A stretch of 64,000 bases of DNA from Nocardioides flavescens (GCF_009823805.1 NZ_WUEK01000002.1:62001-126000), one strand, 5' to 3'; counted from the first letter of the stretch, positions 1 through 8,807 are shown. The notes: a model not told the origin generated them from the letters alone. Made by a program: numbers and translations.

Positions 1-1445
1 TGAAGCACACCCGCGAGGTCGCCCCCCGGCGACCGGTCGAGGAGCGCGTCAAGGACTGGAACGAGGTCTACCCCGACGGGATCGGGCGCGCCCTGCTGCC
101 GATCATCACGCCCCAGGCCGGACGTTGCATGGACTGCGGCATCCCCTTCTGCCACCAGGGCTGCCCGCTGGGCAACATCATCCCGGAGTGGAACGACCTG
201 GTCTGGCGCGACGACTGGGAGGGTGCGATCGAGCGCCTGCACGCGACCAACAACTTCCCTGAGTTCACCGGTCGCCTCTGCCCCGCGCCCTGCGAGACGG
301 CCTGCGTGCTGGGCATCAACCAGGACCCGGTGACGATCAAGAACGTCGAGGTCTCGATCATCGACCGTGCCTGGGAGAGCGGCTTCGTGCGCCCCCAGCC
401 CCCGGAGTGGCTCTCGGGTCGCACCGTGGCGGTCGTCGGCTCCGGCCCTGCCGGTCTCGCGGCCGCCCAGCAGCTGACCCGGGCCGGGCACACCGTCGCG
501 GTCTACGAGCGGGCCGACCGCATCGGCGGGCTGCTGCGCTACGGCATCCCCGAGTTCAAGATGGAGAAGAAGCACCTCGACCGGCGCCTCGACCAGATGC
601 GTCGCGAGGGCACCGTCTTCCGCACCGGCGTCTCGGTGGGCGAGGACCTCACCGCCGACTCTCTGCGCGACCGCTACGACGCGGTCGTGCTCGCGGTCGG
701 CGCGACCGAGCCCCGTGACCTCGGTGCCACCGGGCGCGAGCTCGACGGCATCCACCAGGCGATGGAGTACCTCCCGCAGGGCAACCGCGTCGCCGTCGGC
801 GAGGAGGTCGAGGACCAGATCCTCGCCACCGGCAAGGACGTCGTCATCATCGGCGGCGGTGACACCGGCGCCGACTGCCTCGGCACCGCCACCCGCCAGG
901 GCGCCCGGTCCGTCACGCAGCTCGAGATCATGCCCGAGCCCTCGGAGTCCCGCCCGGCGGGCCAGCCGTGGCCGACGTACCCGATGACGTTCAAGATCTC
1001 CTCGGCCCACGAGGAGAACGGCGAGCGCGTCTACTCCGTCTCGACCAAGCAGTTCCTCGGCGACGACGAGGGCCGCGTGCGCGCCCTGCAGGTCGTCGAG
1101 GTGCGCTTCGTCGACGGCCGGTTCGAGGAGGTCGAGGGCACCGAGCGCGAGCTCCCCGCCCAGCTCGTCCTCTTCGCGATGGGCTTCACCGGCCCGGAGA
1201 GGCCGGGGCTGCTCGAGCAGCTCGGCGTCGAGCTCGACGCGCGCGGCAACGTCGTGCGCGACAAGGCCTACGCCACGTCCGCGCCCGGCGTCTTCGTCGC
1301 CGGTGACGCCGGTCGCGGCCAGTCGCTCATCGTCTGGGCCATCGCCGAGGGTCGCGCCGCCGCCTCCGCGGTCGACGAGTTCCTCACCGGCTCGACGACC
1401 CTGCCCTACCCGATCGCCCCGACCGAGCGTCCGCTCGTCGTCTGA
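1..1445 (+). CDS. gltD: Glutamate synthase small subunit, 5' partial
   Basis: The reading frame is open from base 3, so the gene begins before the window and only a few N-terminal residues are missing. GltD is the FAD/NADPH-binding beta subunit of glutamate synthase: it passes electrons from NADPH to the large subunit, which converts glutamine and 2-oxoglutarate to two glutamates. Visible are the N-terminal cysteine clusters for 4Fe-4S centres (CMDCGIPFC, then CPAPCETAC), an FAD Rossmann motif [15 protein letters not shown], a second dinucleotide motif [14 protein letters not shown], and a C-terminal [19 protein letters not shown] typical of the family. gltB is expected just upstream, outside the window. 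A strong inverted repeat follows the stop codon. Identification is secure. Confidence 0.97.
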   Translation, partial: KHTREVAPRRPVEERVKDWNEVYPDGIGRALLPIITPQAGRCMDCGIPFCHQGCPLGNIIPEWNDLVWRDDWEGAIERLHATNNFPEFTGRLCPAPCETACVLGINQDPVTIKNVEVSIIDRAWESGFVRPQPPEWLSGRTVAVVGSGPAGLAAAQQLTRAGHTVAVYERADRIGGLLRYGIPEFKMEKKHLDRRLDQMRREGTVFRTGVSVGEDLTADSLRDRYDAVVLAVGATEPRDLGATGRELDGIHQAMEYLPQGNRVAVGEEVEDQILATGKDVVIIGGGDTGADCLGTATRQGARSVTQLEIMPEPSESRPAGQPWPTYPMTFKISSAHEENGERVYSVSTKQFLGDDEGRVRALQVVEVRFVDGRFEEVEGTERELPAQLVLFAMGFTGPERPGLLEQLGVELDARGNVVRDKAYATSAPGVFVAGDAGRGQSLIVWAIAEGRAAASAVDEFLTGSTTLPYPIAPTERPLVV

Positions 1446-1461
1446 GCAGCGACCCGACTCC

Positions 1462-1514
1462 TCGACAGTCGAACATCCGTGCCGCCCGGAGTGGTCCGGA
1501 TGTTCGACTGTCGA
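1462..1514. repeat. 18-bp perfect inverted repeat after gltD
   Basis: Arms at 1462-1479 and 1497-1514 (TCGACAGTCGAACATCCG and its exact complement) are separated by 17 bases. It begins 16 bases after the gltD stop and lies 79 bases before pyk. It can fold as a long hairpin and may terminate gltD, but there is no T-run after it and the AT-richer arms differ from the GC-rich terminators elsewhere in the window. It could also be a dispersed palindrome or an operator. Confidence 0.75.
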
Positions 1515-1559
1515 TCGGGCGGTGCTCGTCGAACGTCGTGTCGGCGGCCCGGGCTCCTG

Positions 1560-1573
1560 TTGGAACGTTCCAA
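1560..1573. promoter_or_regulatory. 14-bp palindrome upstream of pyk
   Basis: TTGGAACGTTCCAA is a perfect palindrome ending 20 bases before the chosen pyk GTG. Its position suggests a dimeric repressor site, or part of the pyk promoter or leader. No known regulator is assigned. Confidence 0.45.
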
Positions 1574-1593
1574 GGGTGAGTAGGGTTCGGGGT

Positions 1594-3057
1594 GTGAGAA
1601 GAGCGAAGATCGTCTGCACCCTCGGCCCCGCCACCAGCTCCGAACGGCGCATCCGCGAGCTGGTCTACGCCGGGATGGACGTGGCGCGGCTCAACATGAG
1701 CCACGGTGACCACGCCGACCACGCCGAGTCGTACCGCTTGGTCCGCGAGGCCTCCGACGCCAGTGGTCACGGGGTCGCGGTCCTCGCCGACCTCCAGGGC
1801 CCCAAGATCCGCCTCGAGCGCTTCTCCGGCGGTCCCGTGCAGCTGCGCCGCGGCCAGCGCTGGACGATCACCACCCGCGACGTCGACGGCAACGACGAGA
1901 TCTCCGGTACGACGTACAAGGGTCTGGCCGGCGACGTCGCCCCCGGCGACCCGCTGCTCATCGACGACGGCAAGGTCCGCCTGCGCGTCCTCGAGGTCGT
2001 CGACGGCACCGACGTGGTCACCGAGGTGCTCGTGGCCGGCAAGGTCAGCAACCACAAGGGCATCAACCTGCCCGGCGTGGCCGTCTCCGTGCCCGCGATG
2101 TCGGAGAAGGACGTCGAGGACCTGCGCTTCGCGCTCCGCCTGCCCGTCGACTTCGTCGCGCTGAGCTTCGTGCGCGACGGCAAGGACGCCGAGGACGTGC
2201 GCCGGATCATGCGCGAGGAGGGCGTCATGCGCCCGGTCATCGCCAAGATCGAGAAGCCGCAGGCCATCGAGAACCTCGACGAGGTCATCAAGGCCTTCGA
2301 CGGCTTCATGGTCGCCCGCGGCGACCTTGGCGTGGAGTGCCAGATGGAGGAGGTGCCGTTCCTGCAGAAGACGATCATCGACCGGGCCCGGCTCAACGCC
2401 AAGCCCGTCATCGTCGCCACGCAGATGCTCGAGTCGATGATCACCAGCCCCTCGCCGACCCGCGCCGAGGCCAGCGACGTCGCCAACGCCGTGCTCGACG
2501 GCGCCGACGCCGTGATGCTCTCGGGTGAGACCAGCGTGGGGGAGTACCCCGTCCACACGGTCGAGACGATGGCGCGCATCATCCAGGCCACCGAGGCCCA
2601 CGCCCTCGAGCAGCACGAGGTCGGCACCCTGCGCGCCCTGCCCTTCGAGCCGCGCACCAAGTCCGGCGTGATCACCAAGGCCGCCGGCGAGGTGGCCGAG
2701 CGGGTCGAGGCGAAGTACGTCGTCGCGTTCACGACCACGGGTGACTCCGCGCGCCGGATGTCGCGCCTGCGTGGCCCGATCCCGATCCTGGCCTTCACCC
2801 CCGAGGCGCAGACCCGCTCGCAGCTCGCCCTGTCGTGGGGCGTCGAGACCTTCAAGACGGCCTCGGTCGAGCACACCGACGAGATGGTGCGTCAGGTCGA
2901 CGAGCAGCTGCTGCAGATCGGCCGGGTCCAGGAGGGCGACCTCGTCGTCATCATCGCGGGCGCACCCCCCGGCATCCCCGGCTCGACCAACGCGCTGCGG
3001 GTGCACCGGATGGGCGACGCCATCAACGAGGTGGCTCCGGCGTACCGCCGCGGCTGA
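1594..3057 (+). CDS. pyk: Pyruvate kinase
   Basis: Catalyses phosphoenolpyruvate + ADP to pyruvate + ATP, the last step of glycolysis, as a cytosolic tetramer. The 487-residue product has the family start MRRAKIVCTLGPAT, the substrate/metal segment LNMSHGD, the active-site lysine region VIAKIEKPQAIENLDEV, the glycine-rich MVARGDLGVE, and the signature NAVLDGADAVMLSGETSVGE, followed by the C-terminal effector domain ending near residue 485. The GTG at 1594 was chosen because it gives the canonical N-terminus; an in-frame GTG at 1576 would add six residues. A palindrome at 1560-1573 sits just upstream. A tRNA gene on the opposite strand follows, as I recall for the pyk region of other actinobacteria. 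Confidence 0.97.
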   Translation: MRRAKIVCTLGPATSSERRIRELVYAGMDVARLNMSHGDHADHAESYRLVREASDASGHGVAVLADLQGPKIRLERFSGGPVQLRRGQRWTITTRDVDGNDEISGTTYKGLAGDVAPGDPLLIDDGKVRLRVLEVVDGTDVVTEVLVAGKVSNHKGINLPGVAVSVPAMSEKDVEDLRFALRLPVDFVALSFVRDGKDAEDVRRIMREEGVMRPVIAKIEKPQAIENLDEVIKAFDGFMVARGDLGVECQMEEVPFLQKTIIDRARLNAKPVIVATQMLESMITSPSPTRAEASDVANAVLDGADAVMLSGETSVGEYPVHTVETMARIIQATEAHALEQHEVGTLRALPFEPRTKSGVITKAAGEVAERVEAKYVVAFTTTGDSARRMSRLRGPIPILAFTPEAQTRSQLALSWGVETFKTASVEHTDEMVRQVDEQLLQIGRVQEGDLVVIIAGAPPGIPGSTNALRVHRMGDAINEVAPAYRRG

Positions 3058-3063
3058 GCAGCC

Positions 3064-3099
3064 GGTGCCGATGGTGCCGATGGTGCCGATGGTGCCGCT
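3064..3099 (+). repeat. Four tandem 9-bp units between pyk and the tRNA
   Basis: GGTGCCGAT is repeated at 3064, 3073 and 3082, with a variant GGTGCCGCT at 3091. The array fills the space between the pyk stop and the 3' end of the oppositely oriented tRNA gene. It looks like slippage-generated sequence; I see no hairpin. Confidence 0.8.
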
Positions 3100-3102
3100 G
3101 AG

Positions 3103-3175
3103 TGTCCCGGGTGGGATTCGAACCCACACTGGATGAGGTTTGAGCTCATTCTCTCTGCCGTTGGAGTACCGGGAC
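3103..3175 (-). tRNA. tRNA-Leu (anticodon CAA), short variable loop
   Basis: Read on the reverse strand from 3175 to 3103, the 73 bases form a complete cloverleaf. The 7-bp acceptor stem is perfect (GTCCCGG with CCGGGAC), the D arm is short with a C10-G25 pair, the 5-bp anticodon stem is perfect around loop CTCAAAC, the variable loop has 5 bases (CCAGT), and the 5-bp T stem is perfect with loop TTCGAAT. The discriminator base is A and CCA is not encoded. Anticodon CAA reads the leucine codon TTG. Bacterial tRNA-Leu normally has a long variable arm, so this class I form is unusual. A14 and A73, known leucine identity elements, are present, but charging identity is inferred from the anticodon only. 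Confidence 0.88.
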
Positions 3176-3209
3176 CTCCGCGGCGCGAGGCTACCGGAGC
3201 CGCTCGCTG

Positions 3210-3238
3210 TCGACAGAAGTCGATCAGTTCACTAGACT
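3210..3238 (+). promoter_or_regulatory. Predicted promoter for the small gene at 3246
   Basis: A -35-like TCGACA (3210-3215) lies 17 bases from a -10-like TAGACT (3233-3238). Transcription would start about 7 bases later, at the GTG start codon itself, giving a leaderless mRNA. Confidence 0.5.
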
Positions 3239-3245
3239 TTGCCAG

Positions 3246-3470
3246 GTGAGTCTGACGGCGTTCGTGTCCGCCCCCTGGTGGGGCCTCGTCGACGCCTGCG
3301 CTCGGCGCAGCCAGCGCGGTGCCGTCGCCAACGCGCGGGTCGCGGCCACCGCCTGCTCCCGTGCCCGTCTCGAGCGGGCCGAGGTGGACACGTGGCTGGA
3401 GGCGCGGGCAGAGCTCGCCGCGGCCGCCCGCGTCGCCGCCCGCGTGGGCGCCGTCACCTCCAGGCGATGA
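3246..3470 (+). CDS. Small protein of unknown function (74 aa)
   Basis: I do not recognise this product. The GTG start lies 7 bases after a convincing -10 box, so it is probably translated from a leaderless mRNA. The protein begins MSLTAFVSAPWWGLVDAC and continues as an alanine- and arginine-rich, probably helical segment with no transmembrane stretch, no metal-binding cysteine pattern and no signal peptide. It lies between the tRNA-Leu gene and the PdtaR-like regulator, 51 bases from the latter. The opposite strand is also open (3224-3457) but has no promoter or start context, so the plus strand was preferred. Whether it is a real gene rests mainly on the promoter. Confidence 0.45.
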   Translation: MSLTAFVSAPWWGLVDACARRSQRGAVANARVAATACSRARLERAEVDTWLEARAELAAAARVAARVGAVTSRR

Positions 3471-3508
3471 CGCCGTGGGACGGGCGGCGTCGCCGCGCCG
3501 CGATGTCC

Positions 3509-3514
3509 TAGCCT
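3509..3514 (+). promoter_or_regulatory. -10 box of the PdtaR-like gene
   Basis: TAGCCT ends 7 bases before the GTG at 3522, the spacing expected for a leaderless transcript. No clear -35 is seen. Confidence 0.4.
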
Positions 3515-3521
3515 TCAGGAC

Positions 3522-4142
3522 GTGAGCGAGCACCCGATCAGCACTGCGCGCACGACGTCGCCGCGCACGGTCGTCGTGGCCGAGGACGAGGTGCTGATCC
3601 GCATGGACCTCGCCGAGATGCTGACCGAGGAGGGCTACGAGGTCGTGGGACAGGCCGGCGACGGGGCCACGGCCGTGGAGCTCGCCGAGCAGCACCGTCC
3701 CGACCTCGTGATCCTCGACGTCAAGATGCCCGTCCTCGACGGCATCGCCGCCGCCGAGCAGATCGCCGCCGCGCGGATCGCCCCGGTCGTCATCCTCACC
3801 GCCTTCAGCCAGCGCGACCTCGTCGAGCGGGCCCGTGACGCCGGCGCCATGGCCTACCTCGTCAAGCCGTTCACCCAGGCCGACCTGGTGCCGGCCATCG
3901 AGATGGCCCTGAGTCGCTACGCCGAGCTCACCCAGCTCGAGGCCGAGGTCTCCGGACTGACCGATCAGCTCGCCACCCGCAAGGCGGTCGAGCGCGCCAA
4001 GAGCCTGCTGATGCAGCAGCTGGGACTCACCGAGCCCGAGGCGTTCCGCTGGATCCAGAAGACCGCGATGGACCTGCGCCTGTCGATGCGGCAGGTGGCG
4101 GAGGGCGTCGTCGAGCACGGTCCCGGTCTCGCGGGCGCCTGA
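3522..4142 (+). CDS. pdtaR: ANTAR-domain response regulator, PdtaR-like
   Basis: A two-domain regulator of 206 residues. Residues ~15-130 are a receiver domain with acidic residues AEDE, the phosphoacceptor aspartate in LVILDVKMP, and the conserved lysine in YLVKPF. Residues ~140-200 form an ANTAR RNA-binding domain (segment AVERAKSLLMQQLGLTEPEA). In M. tuberculosis the homologue (Rv1626) is phosphorylated by the kinase PdtaS and binds dual-hairpin RNAs to prevent transcription termination. The kinase is not next to it here, as is usual. The GTG start at 3522 has a TAGCCT box 7 bases upstream. Two upstream features, pyk and tRNA-Leu, match what I recall of this locus in Streptomyces. Possible targets are leader terminators, none of which I could identify in the window. 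Confidence 0.92.
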   Translation: MSEHPISTARTTSPRTVVVAEDEVLIRMDLAEMLTEEGYEVVGQAGDGATAVELAEQHRPDLVILDVKMPVLDGIAAAEQIAAARIAPVVILTAFSQRDLVERARDAGAMAYLVKPFTQADLVPAIEMALSRYAELTQLEAEVSGLTDQLATRKAVERAKSLLMQQLGLTEPEAFRWIQKTAMDLRLSMRQVAEGVVEHGPGLAGA

Positions 4143-4170
4143 CGCGGCGAGCCACCCCCCGGGGCGTGGT

Positions 4171-4187
4171 GCCCCGTGCTGCGGGGC
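4171..4187 (+). terminator. Possible terminator after pdtaR
   Basis: GCCCCG and CGGGGC arms (4171-4176, 4182-4187) with a 5-base loop begin 28 bases after the stop and are followed by a pyrimidine-rich stretch. Alternative pairings with the preceding CCCCGGGG exist. Confidence 0.45.
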
Positions 4188-4282
4188 TACTCCTCTCCCG
4201 CGTCGTGTGACAGTCCGATAACGGTCTGGTTTCCCGCGAGATCCCGCCGGTTCGCGCTGGCGCAATCGGCAGTTCGCACCCC

Positions 4283-4288
4283 TAGACT
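4283..4288 (+). promoter_or_regulatory. Possible -10 box of the liv operon
   Basis: TAGACT lies 47 bases before the livH ATG, leaving room for a short leader that contains the GAGGAAGG ribosome-binding site at 4317-4324. The -35 region is weak. Confidence 0.35.
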
Positions 4289-4335
4289 GCGGGGCGGCAT
4301 CCGGCCGGGTGCCCGTGAGGAAGGACTCCTGATCA

Positions 4336-5679
4336 ATGGTTCGACCACGTGCTCCTCTCGGAGCCATGGCACGAGGCCTCGCGGTCACGCTCCTGCTGGT
4401 GCTCGTCGCGCCGCTGCTCCTGCTCGTCACGAGCCGGTCCGCCGACGCCGTCACCCTGTGCGTGCCCAAGAAGGACGAGACCGCCTGCATCGCCGGGACC
4501 ATGGGCAGCCGCTCCGACCCGATCGCGGACGTCGACGTCGTCCTCACCAAGCCCGACGGCACCACCGAGAGCCAGACGACGGCTGAGGACGGCAAGTTCT
4601 CCTTCCAGGTCGACGCGGCCGGTGAGTACCTCGTCGGCGTCGACCCGGAGACCCTGCCCAAGGGCTCCGAGCTGCGCCCGCCGTCGAACCCGACGCTGGA
4701 GGGCCCCGACGGCGCCCTGAAGGTGACGGTCGCCCTGGGTCAGACCCGGGCCGCGACCCTGACCGTCCGCGCTGCCGACTACGACGACAGCACCAGCAAG
4801 CTCGAGGAGGCTGTGCAGTCGGCGTTCAACGGCCTGCGCCTCGGCCTCCTGCTCGCCCTCGCCTCGGTGGGTCTGTCCCTGATCTACGGCACCACCGGCA
4901 TCTCCAACTTCGCCCACGCCGAACAGGTGACCCTCGGCGGCATGGTGGGCTACGGCTTCGCCAACGTGATGGGCCTGCCGCTGTGGCTCGCCGGGCTCCT
5001 GGTGGTCATCGTCTGCGCCGCGACCGGCTACGGGCAGGACCGGCTGCTGTGGCAACCGCTGCGTCGCCGCGGTCTCGGCCTCACCCAGCTGATGATCGTC
5101 ACGATCGGTCTGTCGCTGGCGATGCAGTACGCCTTCCAGTACTTCGTCGGCTCGCGCACCGTCCGCGTGGTGGTCGAGAGTGCGACCTCGGTCGAGCTCG
5201 GCCCCATCCGCACGACGGTGACGTCGCTGGTCTGCATGGCCATCGCGGTCGTCGTGCTCATCGCCGTCGGCTTCGCGCTGCTGCGCACCCGCATCGGTCG
5301 TGCGACGCGGGCCGTCTCCGACAACCCGGCGCTCGCCCAGGCCTCCGGCATCGACACCGACAAGGTGATCCGGCTCGTCTGGACCGTGGCGATGGGCCTG
5401 GCCGGCCTCTCGGGCATGCTCTACGCCCTCGTCGTCAACGGCATCAAGTGGGACACCGGTCTGCAGATCCTGCTGCTGCTGTTCGCCGCCGTCACCCTCG
5501 GTGGCCTCGGCACCGCCTTCGGTGCCCTCATCGGCTCCATCGTCATCGGCCTCGTCGTCGAGATGTCGCCGCTCGTCATCCCCGGTGACTTCAAGTACGC
5601 CGCCGCGCTCCTCATCCTCATCCTGCTCCTGCTCGTGCGGCCCCAGGGCCTGCTCGGACGAGCGCAACGGGTCGGCTGA
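4336..5679 (+). CDS. livH: Branched-chain amino acid ABC transporter permease with extracytoplasmic N-terminal domain
   Basis: One of two membrane subunits of a HAAT-family importer. The 447-residue protein is about 150 residues longer than a usual LivH. After a hydrophobic segment ending LLLLVTSRSADA (residues ~14-37), residues ~38-150 form a polar domain with two cysteines and a beta-sandwich pattern (DVDVVLTKPDGT, DGKFSFQVDAAGEYLV) resembling CnaB or carboxypeptidase-regulatory folds. The permease proper follows from ~160 with GTTGISNFAHAEQVTLGGM and about eight membrane segments, ending LLLLVRPQGLLGR. GAGGAAGG precedes the ATG at 4336; a second ATG at 4366 could also be used. It starts the livHMGF operon. 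The added domain would face outside and may contact substrate protein or cell wall; that role is inference. Confidence 0.93.
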   Translation: MVRPRAPLGAMARGLAVTLLLVLVAPLLLLVTSRSADAVTLCVPKKDETACIAGTMGSRSDPIADVDVVLTKPDGTTESQTTAEDGKFSFQVDAAGEYLVGVDPETLPKGSELRPPSNPTLEGPDGALKVTVALGQTRAATLTVRAADYDDSTSKLEEAVQSAFNGLRLGLLLALASVGLSLIYGTTGISNFAHAEQVTLGGMVGYGFANVMGLPLWLAGLLVVIVCAATGYGQDRLLWQPLRRRGLGLTQLMIVTIGLSLAMQYAFQYFVGSRTVRVVVESATSVELGPIRTTVTSLVCMAIAVVVLIAVGFALLRTRIGRATRAVSDNPALAQASGIDTDKVIRLVWTVAMGLAGLSGMLYALVVNGIKWDTGLQILLLLFAAVTLGGLGTAFGALIGSIVIGLVVEMSPLVIPGDFKYAAALLILILLLLVRPQGLLGRAQRVG

Positions 5680-5708
5680 GGTCCGAGGAAGCAGGAGAGA
5701 GAACTCAG

Positions 5709-6908
5709 ATGGACGACATCCAGAACATCCTCGGCGCGATGATGCGCGTGGCGATCGACCCGCAGACCGCGGCCGTCGCCATCGCCGTCATCGGCCTCAA
5801 CATCCACTTCGGCTACACCGGCCTGCTCAACATCGGTCAGTCGGCGTTCATGCTCCTCGGGGCCTACGGCTTCGCGATCTCGATCACGCAGGGCGTGCCG
5901 ATGTTCTTCGCGATCCTGATCGGGCTCGCGCTCGCGCTGGTCTTCGCGCTGGTGCTCGGCGTGCCGACCCTCAAGCTGCGCGGCGACTACCTCGCCATCG
6001 TGACGATCTCGGCCGCCGAGATCATCAGGTACGTCGGGCGCTCGGTCGGCATCGGCTGGCTCACCGACCTCACCAAGGGCGCCCAGGGCATCCCCGGCAG
6101 CCAGTACCGCGCGCCGTTCACCAACCTGTCCTTCTTCGGTGACGGCAGCACGACGCTGCTGCCGTTCAACTACACCGACGTCGCCGGCGGCTCGGTCGTG
6201 GTGCGCCTGATCGGCTGGGTCGTGGTGATCGCCCTGATCGTGCTGCTGGTGCGCATCGCCCGCGGCAAGGTCGCGCTGACCGGCGCGGCCCGCACCGGGG
6301 CGATGGTCGGCGCCGTGGTCGTCGCCGCGCTGCTGGCGCTGTTCCTCGTCCCGGTGACCCAGCGCAACACCGGCGCCAACGGCCTGTGGTTCACCGCGGT
6401 GGCGTGGACGGTCGTCGGGCTCAGCGTCCTGCTGCTGCTCGGCCTCACCCGCAGCCCGTGGGGCCGCGCGCTGCGCGGGGTGCGCGAGGACGAGGACGCC
6501 ATGCGCTCGCTCGGCAAGAACGTCTTCGCCATCAAGATGCAGGCGCTGGTCATCGGCGGTCTGTTCGGTGCCCTCGGCGGCATGATGTACGTCCTGCCGG
6601 CCACCGTGCAGCCGGACTCCATGGGCCGCACGCTGACCTTCTTCTGCTACACCGCGCTGCTGCTCGGCGGTGCGGCCACGATCTGGGGTCCGGTGCTCGG
6701 ATCGCTGATCTTCTACGTCGGCCGCGCGTTCGTCATCGCGGTCTCGCAGACCTACCTGCAGGACGGCAGCAGCCCGATCGGGTTCATGTCGAACCAGCAG
6801 ACCCAGCAGTTCGCCTTCATCGTCGTCGGTGTCGCGCTCATGCTGCTGGTGATCTTCCGTCCACAGGGCATCCTGGGTGACAAGAGGGAGCTCCGGTTCA
6901 ATGTCTGA
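5709..6908 (+). CDS. livM: Branched-chain amino acid ABC transporter permease
   Basis: Second membrane subunit of the transporter, 399 residues with about ten hydrophobic segments. Family signals are NIHFGYTGLLNIGQSAFMLL near residues 30-50, LRGDYLAIVTISAAEI near 95, the EAA-like cytoplasmic loop WGRALRGVREDEDAMRSLG near 255, and LGGAATIWGPVLGS near 320. The C-terminus FRPQGILGD parallels the end of LivH. The ATG follows AGGAGAGA by a normal distance and lies 29 bases after the livH stop. Its last 8 bases overlap the livG start, indicating translational coupling. Confidence 0.95.
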   Translation: MDDIQNILGAMMRVAIDPQTAAVAIAVIGLNIHFGYTGLLNIGQSAFMLLGAYGFAISITQGVPMFFAILIGLALALVFALVLGVPTLKLRGDYLAIVTISAAEIIRYVGRSVGIGWLTDLTKGAQGIPGSQYRAPFTNLSFFGDGSTTLLPFNYTDVAGGSVVVRLIGWVVVIALIVLLVRIARGKVALTGAARTGAMVGAVVVAALLALFLVPVTQRNTGANGLWFTAVAWTVVGLSVLLLLGLTRSPWGRALRGVREDEDAMRSLGKNVFAIKMQALVIGGLFGALGGMMYVLPATVQPDSMGRTLTFFCYTALLLGGAATIWGPVLGSLIFYVGRAFVIAVSQTYLQDGSSPIGFMSNQQTQQFAFIVVGVALMLLVIFRPQGILGDKRELRFNV

Positions 6909-7883
6909 GACCACCACGCCGACCACTGGGAGCACAGGGGGAGCGCTCGCCGACCCGGCGGAGCGTCGCCGCCTCATGTCGACGGTGACGCCGGAGCCGG
7001 GTGCGGCCAAGGCCGACCCGATCCTGAAGGTCGACAAGATCACCCGTCAGTTCGGCGGCATCACCGCCGTCGATGTCGAGCACCTCGAGGTCCAGCGCGG
7101 CGTCATCACCGCGCTGATCGGCCCCAACGGCGCCGGCAAGACGACGTTCTTCAACCTCATCACCGGCTTCGACAAGCCGACCTCGGCCGGTCACGGCGCG
7201 CACTGGGAGTTCGACGGCCGCGCCCTCAACCGCACGTCGGCCTCGTCGGTCGCACGGTCGGGGATGGTCCGCACCTTCCAGCTCACGAAGTCGCTGAGCC
7301 GGATGACGGTGATGGAGAACATGATGCTCGGCGCCCAGGGACAGGCCGGGGAGAGCCTGGCCAAGGCGCTGTTCCGCCCGTTCTGGGCCGGCGAGGAGAA
7401 GCAGATCGAGGAGAAGGCGCTCGAGCTGCTCGCGCGGTTCAAGCTGCACGAGAAGCGTGCCGACTTCGCCGGCTCGCTCTCGGGCGGCCAGCGCAAGCTC
7501 CTCGAGATGGCCCGGGCGCTGATGAGCGACCCGAAGATGATCATGCTCGACGAGCCGATGGCCGGGGTGAACCCGGCGCTGACCCAGTCGCTCCTCGGGC
7601 ACATCCAGAGCCTGCGCGACGAGGGCATGACCGTGCTGTTCGTGGAGCACGACATGCACGTCGTACGACACATCTCCGACTGGGTCGTGGTCATGGCCGA
7701 GGGCCGGGTCGTCGCCGAGGGGGCCGCGGACACCGTCATGTCCAACCCCGCCGTCATCGACGCCTACCTCGGGGCGCACCACGACACCGACCTCGGGGAC
7801 GACGACCTGCTCGACGACGCGACGATGGAGCGTCTCGAGCAGGAGGTCGCTGCCGAGGAGACCGAGCGCGAGGAGGGCAAGGC

Positions 7884-7887
<4 letters not shown>
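6901..7887 (+). CDS. livG: Branched-chain amino acid ABC transporter ATP-binding protein
   Basis: Cytoplasmic ATPase subunit. It has Walker A GPNGAGKTTFF, Q-loop region RTFQLTKSL, signature LSGGQRKLLEMARAL, Walker B MIMLDEPMAGVNP and switch histidine FVEHDMHVV. The 328-residue protein has about 40 extra polar residues at the N-terminus before LKVDKITRQFGG and an acidic C-terminal tail (DLGDDDLLDDATMERLEQEV) not typical of Escherichia coli LivG. The ATG at 6901, within the livM stop region and preceded by GAGGGAGC, was chosen over an in-frame upstream start at 6877. It shares 4 bases (GTGA) with livF. Confidence 0.95.
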
Positions 7888-8669
<782 letters not shown>

Positions 8670-8673
8670 GGGC

Positions 8674-8711
8674 ACGTCCGGGGCCCGATGCGAGTCGGGC
8701 CCCGGACGTTT
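8674..8711 (+). terminator. Terminator of livHMGF
   Basis: Perfect 15-bp arms (8674-8688 and 8695-8709) around a 6-base loop, followed by TTT, starting 5 bases after the livF stop. The 3' arm runs into the 32-bp repeat at 8704-8735. Confidence 0.85.
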
Positions 8712-8735
8712 CCCCGGCCAGCCGGGGAAAGGTGC
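8704..8735. repeat. 32-bp palindromic repeat, copy 1
   Basis: The core TTTCCCCGGC-CA-GCCGGGGAAA (8709-8730) is itself a palindrome. The whole 32 bases match the reverse complement of 9952-9983 at 31 of 32 positions, so the DUF559-type gene between them is bracketed by an inverted repeat. Confidence 0.85.
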
Positions 8736-8769
8736 ACCCGGGGGTCGGAATGTCGGCCCCCGGGTGCAC
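8732..8769 (-). terminator. Hairpin after the DUF559-type gene
   Basis: 13-bp perfect arms GTGCACCCGGGGG (8732-8744) and its complement (8757-8769) with a 12-base loop, 38 bases beyond the stop of the reverse-strand gene. It probably terminates that gene and overlaps the edge of the 32-bp repeat. Confidence 0.65.
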
Positions 8770-8807
8770 GCTCTGCCCCCTGAGACCACCGATGCAGCTG
8801 GCTGCGT

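Noticed and set aside
1384..3129. 581-residue open frame on the reverse strand opposite pyk
   Set aside because: Composition is Asp/Gly/Leu/His-rich shadow coding; the plus strand is unmistakably pyruvate kinase.
3224..3457. 77-codon reverse-strand frame opposite the small gene at 3246
   Set aside because: No promoter or ribosome-binding site; the plus strand has a good promoter.
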